This document shows positions 35,581 through 50,250 of a stretch of DNA of 64,000 bases, in pieces. The number at the start of each line of letters is the position of its first letter. The stretch's first letter is position 1. The stretch lies in assembly GCA_950295325.1 (NCBI GenBank), contig OX485806.1, forward strand, positions 33,294,001 to 33,358,000, read 5' to 3'. The notes beneath the pieces are model-generated. The model saw only the letters and a program-made list of their open reading frames with translations, searched no databases and had not been told where the DNA came from. The translations under genes and the position numbers were made by a program. The stretch is from Polytrichum commune. Its lineage: Eukaryota > Streptophyta > Polytrichopsida > Polytrichales > Polytrichaceae.

Positions 35581-36684
35581 AATTAGACGATGTCTTACTT
35601 TTAGGGGACCCCCCCCCCCTTCAATGAACAGATATGGGATTTCTGATTCTAATTTCATAGTTGATTTGATTGATGGGAGTAAAGTTTGTGCTAGAGTATA
35701 GTTGACTACATCTTTAGGTAACATTTTTGGTGGGGCCTTGACTCAAAGGAGCTTTCATAACATTCTTGAGAGCGGTGTGGGTCCTCAGAATATGATAGTG
35801 AGATGCTATGAGTTCGACATGTATATGAGTCTTTCAACGCAACTTTTTGAACATGTCACTGTTATATTACGAGGGCCCTGGAACAGGAACTGAACGTCGG
35901 GTAATGTTTCTGTTGACATCTCTGTTAATACGTGGAATTAACATGCCTGCACGAACAGCCCCCCCCCCCCCTCCTTATCTATGCAAGTAAACTTCCGGTT
36001 AGAACCAAAACATCAAAAACTTGTAAACTTTGTTCATCAATCGGTATGGCTACCAAAGTGCAAAGAAAAATAAAAACTAATTCATGTATTTTGTGAATGT
36101 GGTAACAATAATTCAAGACGGTAAGGAATGTCTCGCTCTTTTAAACTAAGCCTCAATTAATGTTACATAGCACAGATGGGATTGCAGACAATTACGTTTT
36201 AATGCAAGAACTTACCTCTGCCAATCCTTTTGACTTGAATGGAATTAGAATCATGGACCCCGAATCACTCAATTGAGAGGCACTTGGGGTGCATTACCCA
36301 CAAATATACCAAGGGACCTACACGTTTGACAACACCCATCCACCTCAACCAAAAAAAATGTTGGGTACCCAACACACAAAGCAAGACATCATCATCATCG
36401 TCATCGTTAAGCCCTCCATTTTAATTTTTCTCTTTCCAAAATGTTGATGGAAGGTGGTTTACGGTGCATAATTGGCTGCTTGGAAACAAGGAGTCATATA
36501 ATCTCCACACACACAATTGGTTGTGAACCGTCGTTTACATTCCTAATCATCGGGTGCAATATTCTACAATGAGCTTCATGCTTGATAATTAAGGCCCTCA
36601 ATGTGGGGCCTTGATGGTTGGGGCCCTTATTATGCATGAAATGCCCCACCCCGGGGGACTTATCTATAACACCATCAATTGTGT

Positions 36685-37070
36685 AGTTGTGGGTCGGGAG
36701 GGAATTATCGCAAATGAGCATACCTTGCATCCATCCGACATGAAAACTTGACTCCTATAGGTTTGTGCCCGATTCCTTATCAAATGACATCAACTAGACT
36801 GACTTTGGGGTCTTCAAAGTTGACTCTGGTGCCAACATTAATAACCTCTGGTTGTGTACCTCTCCTTAATCCAATATCAAAGCCACAAAAGAATATGCAG
36901 CCATGAGGTTATTGTTTTTAGTTGATTTGGCATTAGGATTAGCTTTGAGGACTCCAAATTAGTCTACTTCATGCCATTTGATATGAATCAGCCACAAACC
37001 TACAAGGGGTCAAGTTCTGACGTTGGATGGATGGGAGGTACACTCGTTTGCACTAATTCCCTCTCTCCGT
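36685..37070. repeat. Palindromic dispersed repeat
   Basis: The left arm (about 36,690-36,830, with GACATGAAAACTTGACTCCT) is an imperfect reverse complement of the right arm (about 36,935-37,065, with GGGGTCAAGTTCTGACGTTG). Single-arm relatives occur at about 9,715-9,840, 24,790-24,890 and 25,275-25,400. No coding frame is supported. Confidence 0.5.
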
Positions 37071-37699
37071 AGCCGTGGCCTCCCATGGGAAAAATATTCA
37101 TCCATCCATCCACATGAGTTGGCACATTGGACTCAAGAGAGGGACGAGTCGGGCCTAACTTACACTGACTCTCATAAGTGAGTCAATTGCAAAATAAAAA
37201 ACTACATGAAGCCATGTCTAGAAGAACATTGAGCTTTTTGCCAAACCGTAAACTGGGTCAATTGCGCAACCAAGCTAGCTATCATCCTTCCAAACTTCCA
37301 CTTGAATATTGTAGCAATGAGAGAAAAGTTGCATTTCGAATGAAGTTAGGTCTATTGACTTAGTTTTGAAATTGTTTTCATCACTCACCTTCAATTGTAA
37401 GAACAAGTTCATAGGTTCTTAGTGTTCATGAATAGGTTATTCCTTTCAATTATGGTTAATAGTGTGGTCTCCTAAGACATTTTCTCTTACAATTGTGAAG
37501 GTTTTCTTTGCCCATAAGAGCACAACCAAAGGACAAGAGGTTGGATGCTATAGCTTCGTTGTAGCATGGTTGTAGCATACATGAAGTGTCAACATTGTTG
37601 GATATCTATCAATCTACATGCTTTAGGATCCGTAGAGAGTGTGTTCCTCATGTGGAGCCTTCAAGAGGAGGGCGCCCAATAAGCATCACCTTTGCTCAA

Positions 37700-38515
37700 T
37701 GACAAATGTGTGTAAGAGCCATCATAATTGGTGGAGAAGAAAATTTTGTGGACATGAGGAATGCTTTGAGTGAGCACTTTAATGTGGCAGTGAGCACCAA
37801 CACAACGAGGCATGCACAACATGAAGTAGGTCTTGGGTCATTAGAGAAGTAGAAGAAACCGTTACTCACGACCTAGAATGTGCGTTGCATGTTGGAATTT
37901 GCTTAACTTCATCGTATTTGGACTACTCATGATTGGTATAGGGTTGATTTTTAGTGACGAGACTCAGATCAATCAATTTCAGTATGATGCTTCCACTTGG
38001 GTTGGATGAGGGATGGAGAATCTCAATTACAAGCTCATAATGTGAGTCAAATAGTTAGACATGGAGGTAGTGCAATTTTTGTGTGGGGCTGTATGACTTC
38101 CCATGGCATGGGTTACATGTGCAAGGTAGAGGGGAAAATGACACAAGCTATGTATCTTAACATTCTACATGATGGGGTAATGAAGACAATTGAATGGTAC
38201 CCTTCTCGTGTCATATTTCAACATGATATCGATCCTAAGCATAACGCACAATTAATCAAGTAGTGGTTGTTAGTGCAAAATTTTGATGTACTTACTTGGC
38301 CTCCTCAATCACCTGACCTGAATCCAATTGAGCATGTGTGGGCACTTGTGAAACGGAAATTAAACGAGCATCCAACACCGGCCAAAGGAGTGCTTCAATT
38401 GTGGGAGTGTGTGCAAGCTTCTTTCCATTCCATCACTGTTGAGCGGTGTCAAAGGTTCTATCATAGCATGCCCAGTTGTATCCAAGCTGTTTTAGCTTCT
38501 AAAAGAAGGTGAACA
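37700..38515 (+). pseudogene. Broken Tc1/mariner-type transposase
   Basis: The protein trace matches a DDE transposase of the Tc1/mariner superfamily, which cuts and pastes DNA. In order there is SDET (first catalytic Asp, codon at 37,956), FVWGCMTSHG, then FQHDIDPKHNA (second catalytic Asp region, about 38,220-38,250), then WPPQSPDLNPIEHVW (catalytic Glu, about 38,296-38,340). The reading frame changes between the SDET segment and the segment beginning near 37,997. An in-frame TAG lies at 38,261-38,263, between the second Asp and the Glu blocks. The N-terminal DNA-binding region (about 37,700-37,900) is only faintly recognisable and contains stops. I did not find the terminal inverted repeats. 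It cannot encode an active enzyme as it stands. Confidence 0.85.
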
Positions 38516-38699
38516 TATTATTGAACTATAAATAGATGTAGGTTACAAAACTGAGTCAATGTATATAGTTCTCTCCCAATCACTATTTCTCCATGTGTAG
38601 TGTTGCTATAGACACGATGTACTAGACTATGACTATTAACTTACATAAGTGAACATTTTTATGCTCTTGTTTTAATTTGCCTGACATTGTGTGTGAAAA

Positions 38700-40865
38700 T
38701 CGATGGTAGTGAATCACTGACTCAGTTTGGAGAGTCAAGTGTAGTTACAAAACACACACACCGGGATTCGATGCTTCTAAGTTTCTTTTGGCTTTCTTTT
38801 GCCTTCTCTTCCCCTTCCCTGGGAGACTGGGAGTGTCAACAGTCTCTCGATGGGGGAATCAGGATGCACATGCAGGCCAGGACATACTTAGATTCGGAGC
38901 CAACAGGCAACTTGCAATTATAAACTCAACACACAAAGCAAGGTGGCTCTCTCTCCGTCACCGCGAGTCTTGAGGAGTCCTCTTCGGAGTGAATACTTAG
39001 TAAGTAAAATTAGAAGGTGAAGAGAGGAGGCCGGGGAATCTTTGGCTCCTCCATGATCCCGGCTCTCATCATCACCACCACCATCAGCATCAGCATCGAG
39101 GAAAGAAAAAGAAAGAAGGGAAGGAAATCAGGAAAAGGAAAAGGGAAGGAGAAGAAGCTGAAGGAACTAACTTCAAAGGAGAAGGAGTAAGGTAAGGGAA
39201 TTAATAAAAGAGTCCCACCTTTGCACACGCACTACCACCCCAGGAATCCGCGTTTGGCTCCATCTTCATCATCTTCATCATCATCATCATCATCATCATC
39301 GGCAAATAACTTAATAGTGGCGCGCCCTCCCTCGCTTGCACTGCTGCTGCTGCAGGGAGGTGCTGCTTACTGCTGTTGTTGTCCCCAACTCCGGCCATGC
39401 GCCCACTAACTTAGGCGCTCGCTTGAAGCTTCTTGCTGTGGTTTGCTTTTCATCTGTTCCTTCTTCCTTCCTAAAACTTCCCCCCCTTTCTGACTTTCTC
39501 TCCCGTGTCGGTGTTGTCCTCACTCACAACTTACAAGCTGCTAAATCAATGGCACCCAAAAATACACCCCTCCTCCACCACCATCGGTGACCCTTCAAGC
39601 AGCAGGACGCCTGGAGAGTGAGAGGCCAAACTCAGTTGTCGGCCCCACATGATGATGATGGTGACGATGGTGTTCACTTTGAAGGTTGCAGCTGTCCATT
39701 CGTAATCTAGTGGGCGGTGGTGTCGCCTGGGCATGTGTTGTGTTGGGTTGCGTTAAGTTAAGTCATGTGTGTATGTGTTTGTTTGTTTGTGCACGTTAAG
39801 TAAGGAGATGGTGTGTGATCCCTGTTTTTGAAGAAAGGTGTAAATTTGTGGAAAGGGAAGGGAAGGAAAGGAAAGAAAAGGGAATTCGTGGAGTGTTGTA
39901 TTAAGGAGAAGAAGAAGTCGGAGGCGGAGTGTGATATGAGGTTCGGATCACGGCGGTGAGTTTGAACTTTTGAGTTTTGGGCAGGGGGTGTGTGGCTATG
40001 GTGGTAGATGCCACAAGGTGGGTGGGTTTGGTGGAGATTCCCATGCGGAGTTTGGATTGCGTGTTCTTTGGGGAGTAGGAGGAGGCGCGGCGGGATTGTC
40101 GTGTATGGGTGGCATCCAGGTGCATGCGACGTAGGAGGAGGAGGATTAGCGAAGAAGAAGAAGAGGAGGAGGAAGAAGAAGAAGAAGAAGATGGTGGTGG
40201 TGGTGGTGAGTGAGGAAGGAAGGAAGAAGATCCAGGAGGAGGAGGAGGAGGCAGTAGTTGTTTAGGGAGTAGTAGTTGTGTGGTGGATGTGTTTGTTGTT
40301 CATGGCATGGGCATACTGGAGCGATGGTGGTGAGCGGCGTGCGCGTGGACAGGAGGTGCGGGGCTGGAAGCGGAGCAGGTTATGTGTGCACAACCACTAG
40401 AATCTCGGAGTGAGGAGGAAGATTTTTCTTCGTAGAAATCTTCGAAATCTCCATGCCCACCATGGCTTCCTAATCACAGTGAAAGCCATCCATCCACTCA
40501 CTCGCTCATTTAATCTGCCTGCCTCCTGCTCATCCCTTTCCATTTCCTTTCCCTCTTGCTCCGAATTCCTGGATCCACCACCGGGTAGCAGCAGATCAGC
40601 AGGCACTGGTAGGGAGGAGTAGGAGGAGGAGGGTAATCTCCTCATCAAGGGTCCTTCAAAGAATCGCGTTGTTTATTTTTTCATAGGAAAAGCAAGGTTT
40701 GTGGGGAGGTAGAAGGGCATCTCGATTTGTTCGGCAGGGTAAGACCCGATTTCCAGGAGAATTTGGGGAAGGGGTTAGGATTTGGTTTTTGGTTGCTGCT
40801 GGCGGGGGGGTTGTGGGGGTCAAGGAGGAGGTTTAGAGGAAGAAGAAACCCATGCCAAAGCCTTC
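38700..40865 (+). promoter_or_regulatory. Presumed promoter and 5' leader of the PHR-like gene
   Basis: This stretch upstream of the PHR-like coding start changes from AT-rich repeat DNA to GC-richer DNA with many trinucleotide runs (TCA near 39,268-39,300, GAA/GGA near 40,143-40,255) and no transposon signature. Such purine- and pyrimidine-rich runs are common in plant 5' leaders. Several short upstream reading frames exist, so the leader could be long, contain an intron and carry upstream ORFs. I could not place the transcription start. Confidence 0.4.
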
Positions 40866-41051
40866 ATGCCTTCCCAAATGCCACCCTCTCTCCCCACTTT
40901 CGCGGCCGGTAGCGGTAGCCCGCGAGGAGCTTCCACTACCGCTGCTGCTACTGGTGCCGCTGGTGGTGGGGGTGGCGCCTTATTACCCTCCCCATCTTCC
41001 TTCCAACATCCACAACAGCATCAACATTATCAACAACAACAACAACATCCA

Positions 41052-41089
<38 letters not shown>

Positions 41090-44000
41090 TCAACATCAAC
41101 CACCCTTGCCTTTCGCAACCCAGAGCTTCCCTTCCTTAACAGGTCTACAGAGGGGCTACTATGTGCAACCGCAACAAGGAGGTGGAGGAATTGGAGGAGT
41201 TGGAGGGTCATCATCATCCGCCTCGCAGTGGCAAACTACAAGGCAATCACAGTTCCTTCCCTCCCTCTCAGCGGCTTCACAGTTTCTTTCGAAATCTGCC
41301 AACAACAACAACAACAACAACAACCTTAACCCCAACCTCAATCCCAGCATCAGCATGAGCTCGAGCAGCACCTATGACCTCCATCATGCAATAAATAATT
41401 TTGCAACAAACAACACTGTTACATCTTCTCCCTCGGTGGAGGTGGCGGTGGCTCCCTCGGGATTTCAGGCTCCTACATTCCATCATGCCACATTCCCTCC
41501 TCCACAGCCGTGGTCATCAAACTCATCCACTGGGCAGTGGGAAAGCGCACAGCATTGGTCTGCCTCTGCCTCTGCCTCCCAAGGGCAAGGGGGAGGTGCA
41601 GATAGCCCTGTCTCTGGAGGCAGTAGCACTAGTGGTGCACAGCGGTTGAATCCTACTAGTGGTGGTGGAGGGGGTAGTGGCTTATCATTTCAGCATGGGG
41701 GAATCGGTGGTGGTCGGGTTAGTGGAGTTGGTGGGGTTGTTGGTGGTGGATTCTCCATAAATCAACATGGCGGGATGGAGCCCGGTCTCCAGCAGCAACA
41801 GCATTCGTTTCAGGAGTTGGTGGGGGGATCAGCCTCCGGTCCCAATGGTGGGGGTGGTGGTGTGGTTGGGACCAGTTTGGCTCGGTATTCCTCGGCTGCC
41901 GGGCTGGTCATCACACCCAAGCCTGATGGCGCCCAACACAACGTCAACAACAACAATAGCAATAATCTTTCGGGCCCTCTTCAGGTCAGTACTAGTGTGT
42001 GTGCATGCATTTTTTGCAGGGGTTTTATTGCGAGGGAGGAATCTTCTTTCTCTTGTTGACAGAGTAGATGAGGTTTTGGAGTTCATTAGGTGAGACCTAG
42101 TAGATGATGTCTCTGGCATGGAGGAATTTTTTTGCGCTTGATGACATACATGAGGATTTGGAGGCATTAGACGAGACCTAGTAGATGATGATGTCACTGT
42201 CATAGAGGAATTTCCGTGCTCTTGACGACATACATGAAGTTTTGGAGTCTTGAAGGTTATAGACGAGGTTTTGGAGTTCATTAGATGATACTTAGATGGT
42301 GTCCCTGTCATGGAGAAATTTTCTTGCTCTTGATGACGTAAATGGAGGTTTTGGAGTTATTAGATGGGACCTAGTAGATGATGATGTCCCGGTCATGGAG
42401 AATTTCCTTACTCTTGACTATATGGGTATATGAGGTTTTTGGAGTTCATTAGGGAGGTTTTTGCTTGAGATAATGATGATGATGTCTCCGAATCATGATA
42501 GCCGCGAGGTTCCATGGTGCGCAACAGCCGCCCGGAAGCTATTCCTGCATAGCCTACGCAGAACATACGAGATGATGAGATTCTCATCAGGAAGTTTTGT
42601 ACGCTTGTAGGTTTAGTAAGAGAGTACTCTTGGGGTTTTGGAGTGAGGTTTATGAGTTTCTTGATAGTTGCGTAGACAGAGAGGTGATACTAGACGAAAC
42701 CTAGTAGATGATGATGTCCCTGTCATGGAGAAATTTTCTTGCTCTTGACGATATACATGAGGTTTTGAATGTCTTTAGCGAGGTTTTTGCTCCGAATGAT
42801 GATGGTATCTCCGAGTTGTGATCGTGGAAAGCTAGGTGGTGCTAAACAGTCGCTCAAAAGCTCTTCCCTGCATAGGCCGCACAGGAGATCGCATCGGGTA
42901 GATGTCCTTGAGGTTTTCGGAGGTGGTGAAGTGAGTTTTGGCCGCAGATGATGGACTCCCATATCTGAACCTTGGGGGATTTCAGGATTTCTTGGTAGTT
43001 GCTCTTGACATACATGAGGTTTGGGGTTCTTTAGGGATGTTTTCTTGCTTGGGATGATGATGATGATGATTTCGAATTCTGATTGTTGGAGGTTCTAAAA
43101 TTGTTCCCTGCATAGGCCGCACGGATCATACCATATGATGAGCTTATCATTAGGATAATTCCCATCGATGGGAACGATCTCTGAACCTTGGGAGTTTTTG
43201 TGGGTTCTTTATAGTTACCCTAGAATCTTGTCTCCAAGGCATACTACTTAGCCGGCGGGTTCAACCAGGATGTTGAACACTCTATCTAGGGAGTCCCCGT
43301 GCGACATCGGTAGTTTGACTTTTGTATTCCTGTACCAGTTCCTAGCGTCATAGCTGACATTTGTGCTATTTATGTGGATCACGGCACTGGATTCAGTTCT
43401 TTTAAAATTTCTTGGAGGCGACTATGGGATTCTTACGAAAATAAAACGGATAGTGTCGCTATTCGTATCCTTGAAATTGTCAATGTGTGCAAACAGTGCG
43501 TCGAGATATCAAAATAGTGAAAAAGGTTTATTGGTCATTTTCTAATTTGACCATGTCAAAACCACAACACTTGTGAGCCTGTATACATGATCGATGGGAG
43601 GGGCGACTGAAATCTTACATCAAGCTGAGTCACCATGTAAAGGTTTATTAAGGAAATCCACGGATTAGATTTGACGAGTTGTGCAGTTTCGGTAACATCA
43701 GATTTGTTAACCCATGAAATTTGTTCTGGTTTAAATTGCAGGTTTTACTTGAATCTCCAGAACAGAGCGTGGTTCGCGACAGCGAGGGGTCCATGCAGGC
43801 CGGGAAAACATTAAACGTAGGAGAGTGGGACATTTGGACCGAGATTATCGACTTGGAGCCTGACAGTGAGCGGGTAACTAACAAACATTCTTGGTCTCTC
43901 TCCATGCAGCTTAGAACTATCGTAAAAAATTTCAGCCATGCAAATGCAATGTACATACCTATAATAATTTGGGCATGGCACACTATACTCCCCTTTGGAA

Positions 44001-47000
44001 TTCGCTCAAGGGTTTTTGCAGTTGGGGTTAGGGGTTAGTATCTGGAAGCCAAAATTGGATATGGAAAGGCCGTCTGCCGGCCCATTTCTGGATGTGATTT
44101 AAGCATTGATGATGGCTGGATCCTTTTTCTTGAATTTAATTATGACAGACAAAGCGGTTCCCACTTTTGGCTCCAGCACCAATCTCTTCTCGGGACCCTC
44201 ACCCCGACCAACATCACTCAGGTGTGTGTGTGCGCGCGCTTGATCTTTCCCCCTATGGTTGCCTTTCTCTATTGTCAGTATAGTTGGTTGCGCTTTGCGG
44301 CCCAGCTTTGTTGTCTTGAAGGCTTTGAAGGAATTTGACAGATTAGCCCAATGTTTTCTCCAGAAATTTGGTTTTGTTCTATGTGGCAGCGAGGGTTTTA
44401 ATATTTTGTGGACTTTTTCAGGTGGAGGTTCAGGAGGGAGTCCCGGTCCATCTTCAGGTGCGGCTGCATCCGCTCCAGACAACTCTGTGAAGACACGCTT
44501 GCGGTGGACTCCAGAACTTCACGAGAAGTTTGTAAATGCAGTCGCACAACTCGGGGGCCCTGAACGTACGTATTATTTACCTGAACCATCGTGGTGTAGA
44601 CCGGTGCAATCTGCTTATTTGACATTCGATGTTGGAGACAGTTTTAGGAAATTACATGCACATCTTTAAGCAAAGCATTGCTCATGGATGATGATGAGAA
44701 TTGTTCCAACACCTTCATTATACATGATTAGTGAAATTATACATGGGTCATGCAGAATTTCACTAATCATTTGACATTTGCTTGATGTACAGGTGCAACG
44801 CCAAAGGCGGTGCTTCGCGTAATGGGAGTTCAGGGTATAACCATCTACCATGTCAAGAGCCACTTACAGGTCCGTAAGCACTCCAAGCTAGCTTTTGTAT
44901 GTGTACTGCTTGGCAGTTTAAACTCTCTGCAAAACCTTCATTCAACATATGCACAATCATATCAAAACCCTGCACCTGCAAAATGGCATCCGACTAGCCC
45001 ACTTCTCCTAGGATATGAAACACAGATTTAGTACGAGATGGTTAGCAAATTTAAATTGAGGCCATAGCCAATTTCCTCATGATTTTTGGAGCTCATATGA
45101 AAATCTCATTCATTATCAAAGTGAAGATTCTTGTGCTTATTAAATGGTCATATAGGTCCCCCAATTATGTTGATTATTGAACCTAGAATAGTTGTCGTAT
45201 TGCGAGCACGTAGTTAAATGGTCATAGGTCCCCCAATTATGTTGACTATTGAACCTAGAATAGCTATTCTATTTTGAACACGTAGTCAATGTTTTCAAAT
45301 TCACTTCTTTTTGACATCCGTTCTTGGAGCCACACATCACCACATGCCACTCAATATAGGTGTCCAATTAAGAAAAAATAACCAAATAAGGGTCGTTTAC
45401 CTTGGTCTCTGCTTGGCTTGCCTGGTATAATATTAGATAGTCAGGTCATTCAAGCATGTCCAGCTTTTGTTTTCATTAGAGTTCTCAAACCAGGAAGCAT
45501 ATGCCCTATGTATGTCTTGGGGTCATTGCGGGTATGCATGTATATAATAACACCGTTCATCTTTATTCAGCCGTGCTTGTTCTAGAAGTACATCTTGGTG
45601 GCGCTGACTGAACATGAGTTAACAGCCATGTCCGGGCAAGTGTTGGTGACATTTCATGTTTGCCTCTCATACATGACTTCAATTATGAATCACTCGTCTC
45701 ACGTACTCGAGTCGTGTTGTTTATGTTGTGCAGAAATACCGACTCATACCTGAGATTACCTCTGAAGGTATGTTTGTACTCATTGTGGAACTGCCTAGAG
45801 ATTTAAATGATTGTTTGTGAAATTTTTGGGAACGTATGAATATGACGAATATCTGCTTAGGGCAATGGACAATGGTTATGTGATGTGCAGATGCAAAAAA
45901 TGACCGCAGGAGGAATGATGGTTTACTGGGAGGCCTTGACATGAATTCGTAAGCTTCTGTTGCCATCACTTGTAGTGCCAAGCATTTCAGAGCACCATAG
46001 ATTGAGCACCATAGTCAGTAGTCATCTGCTTTCTTTTCTTTTTTTTAAATAAAATGAATTTAGCCTTGAGTTCTGGGTGTAGGCACCAAGATTGATAATT
46101 GTCATCTCACAGACGATATTTTTTTGGGGTGATTGCAGAAGCGCACAAATGACTCAAGCGCTACAAATGCAAATGGAAGTGCAAAAGCGCCTCCACGAGC
46201 AGTTGGAGGTAGTTATTCCACCTTGCCGTTCTCCTTTCCTCTTATAAAAATTAGAGTTATCCTCGGACTCAGCATGACTTTCAGTCTAGAGGTGGTTGTT
46301 TCGCTTACAACACCTTCCATGCTCGGTAAGTTTTTGGTGCATGCTTGGAGGTGGTGTGGATGTTTTAACGAAGAACACTATATATTGATTCATTGAAGGT
46401 CAAACTCACTTTGGCATGCCAAGAGGTGCTAAAATAAGTTTGGATCTCAATCACCTGAAGTAGGTTACTCTTCATGAAATTCAAGCACTATTTCCCGGCA
46501 TGCAGCACAAGTGGAAAGAAACTATTTATATTGTATCCAAAACAACCAATGGGAAATTCAAAGGGCACGAATTCCCGACAAAGAATCTCATTTGAGTATC
46601 AGGAAAACTCCAATGTGCAAGTAATTCTTTATATCAAAACCATGTCCATCAATCGTCCACGTATCCTTCTTCATGAGCTAACATTTTAAGTGTACTGCTG
46701 TTGTGTCATGTGCAGATTCAGCGACAGCTCCAATTACGTATTGAGGAGCAGGGCCAAAATTTGCAGAAGATGATTGAAGCTCAGGCACAGGCTGGGCTGG
46801 CATTTGGCTACCGTTCCGACCTTCGCAACCCAGCGGAGCCGTCTACACAGACCACAATGACGGCGGATCGGGATGCGGCAACCACCAAAGGGATCCAGCC
46901 CTCTCAAGGGGCTCTTTTAGGATTGCAGACGTCTTCCCAGGTTGACTTAGTAGCCGCTGCTGCCACTGCAAGCGCGAGTTCGCCGCCTCGGGAAGCGAAA

Positions 47001-47303
47001 CGAGCCCGGGTGGAGGTGCCAAACTTGGTAATCATTCCGCAAGAGTCTGCTTCATTATACGCGTCTGCGGATTCGAACATGTCGAGCAGCGCAAGGTGTA
47101 TCCATCATAACAATTCTACTAATCATAATAACAATAATAGTAGTGCGGAGGGGCCTCCAGAGCCAGGGTCATCTTCTTCTCCGGCGGCGGCGGCTAATTC
47201 GAATACGCAAATGAATCCGCCTCCTGCTTGGAAACCCTCACAAGGCTGCGTCCCCCAGCAGTCCGGTGGTGCCGCGCCGACGTCATTGCAGGCCTCTGTT
47301 TGA
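40866..47303 (+). CDS. PHR1/PHL-like GARP (MYB-CC) transcription factor, nine coding exons
   Basis: This is a nuclear transcription factor of the MYB-CC branch of GARP proteins, which in plants bind P1BS-type sites in phosphate-starvation genes (family knowledge). Exons: 40866-41984, 43742-43873, 44149-44221, 44422-44565, 44793-44869, 45734-45767, 45891-45948, 46139-46208, 46716-47303. All junctions are GT-AG and the phases add up to 764 residues. Residues 1-373 are low complexity, with Gln, Asn, Ser and Gly runs. The MYB domain runs from about 465 (KTRLRWTPELHEKF) through VQGITIYHVKSHLQ to KYRL at about 519. The coiled-coil domain is about 546-595, with LHEQLE and LQLRIEEQGQNLQ. The C-terminal ~170 residues are Ala/Ser/Asn-rich. 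An upstream in-frame ATG at 40,782 would add 28 residues; I prefer 40,866. Exons 2-3 are the least certain. Confidence 0.9.
42060..43200 (+). repeat. Degenerate tandem repeats in intron 1 of the PHR-like gene
   Basis: The phrases CCTAGTAGATGATGATGTC, TGAGGTTTTGGAGTTCATTA and TCTTGCTCTTGATGACATA recur several times in the same order with irregular spacing (near 42,100, 42,180, 42,290, 42,370, 42,700 and partly 43,000). A longer phrase with CCCTGCATAGGCCGCAC recurs near 42,868 and 43,110. This expanded intron 1 to about 1.76 kb. Confidence 0.75.
44995..45400 (+). repeat. Dispersed repeat family H inside intron 5 of the PHR-like gene
   Basis: Homologous to 5497-6290 and 14985-15350. The site TTGGAGCT at 45,086-45,093 corresponds to the target of the MITE in the 5.5 kb copy, here unoccupied. 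Inside, a ~70 bp segment (AATGGTCATA with TAGGTCCCCCAATTATGTTG) is duplicated in tandem at about 45,146-45,285. Confidence 0.65.
46288..46610. repeat. Repeat in intron 8 of the PHR-like gene, shared with the next gene
   Basis: About 320 bp is similar to 51,597-51,915, which lies in an intron of the convergent gene. Shared phrases are CAACACCTTC, GGTGCATGCTTGGAG, AACCAATGG and CCCGACAAAGAATC-like. Both copies read in the same plus-strand direction. There is no coding frame and the family is unknown. Confidence 0.75.
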
Positions 47304-47399
47304 TGGAAGTAGGTGCTAATTTCTCCTTAAGCCTTTTGAGTTTAGAATAGAATATATTGTACCAATGTCACGTTTTCAAGAACCAATTGGATGTGAAGA

Positions 47400-47765
47400 A
47401 TTTTGGACCACTGCACTGCGGGCCGCTTAAACCCCAACCTTAACCCAGATCCCATGTAGATCGGAATAGTGCTTGGATGGGTGACCTTCCTAGCAGTCGA
47501 TTTCTGGTGCACCATACGGATCTCAAGGCAGATCACAATAGTGCTTGGATGAGTGACCTTCCTGGCACTCGATTTCAAGTGCACCCTACCACCTATGGTC
47601 CACCCAATCATTGTGGGGGTATTCAGGTGAATCAGATATTGTCAGCCAAGCGCGTGGGTACTAGGGGCTTGCCCTTGGGGGAGATAGGTGCATGCCAGCT
47701 TGTTTGCTCATGTTCAAGGTGTTCACCTTTGCAAGGAGGCAGTAGTCTTCGGGCCTTCTAAATTT
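47400..47765 (+). repeat. 5S rRNA-like repeat, possibly a 5S-derived SINE
   Basis: It lies about 100 bp past the stop of the PHR-like gene, so perhaps in its 3' UTR. Two tandem ~75 bp segments contain GTGCTTGGATGGGTGACCTT (about 47,470) and GTGCTTGGATGAGTGACCTT (about 47,545), each followed by a CAGTCGATTT/CACTCGATTT stretch and TGCACC. GGATGGGTGACC is the box C core of plant 5S rRNA, and the following layout resembles the 5S 3' end. Only the 3' half of 5S is evident and it is duplicated, so this is not a functional 5S gene. A SINE-like body with CCACCCAATCATTGTGGGGG follows. Confidence 0.5.

Positions 47766-50250
<2,485 letters not shown>

Noticed and set aside
41829-42311. 160-codon minus-strand open frame
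   Set aside because: It overlaps the end of PHR exon 1 and the intron 1 tandem repeats; its internal repeats mirror the DNA repeat.
47400-47600. Functional 5S rRNA gene
   Set aside because: Only the box C/3' half is recognisable, it is duplicated, and the 5' half of 5S is not apparent.
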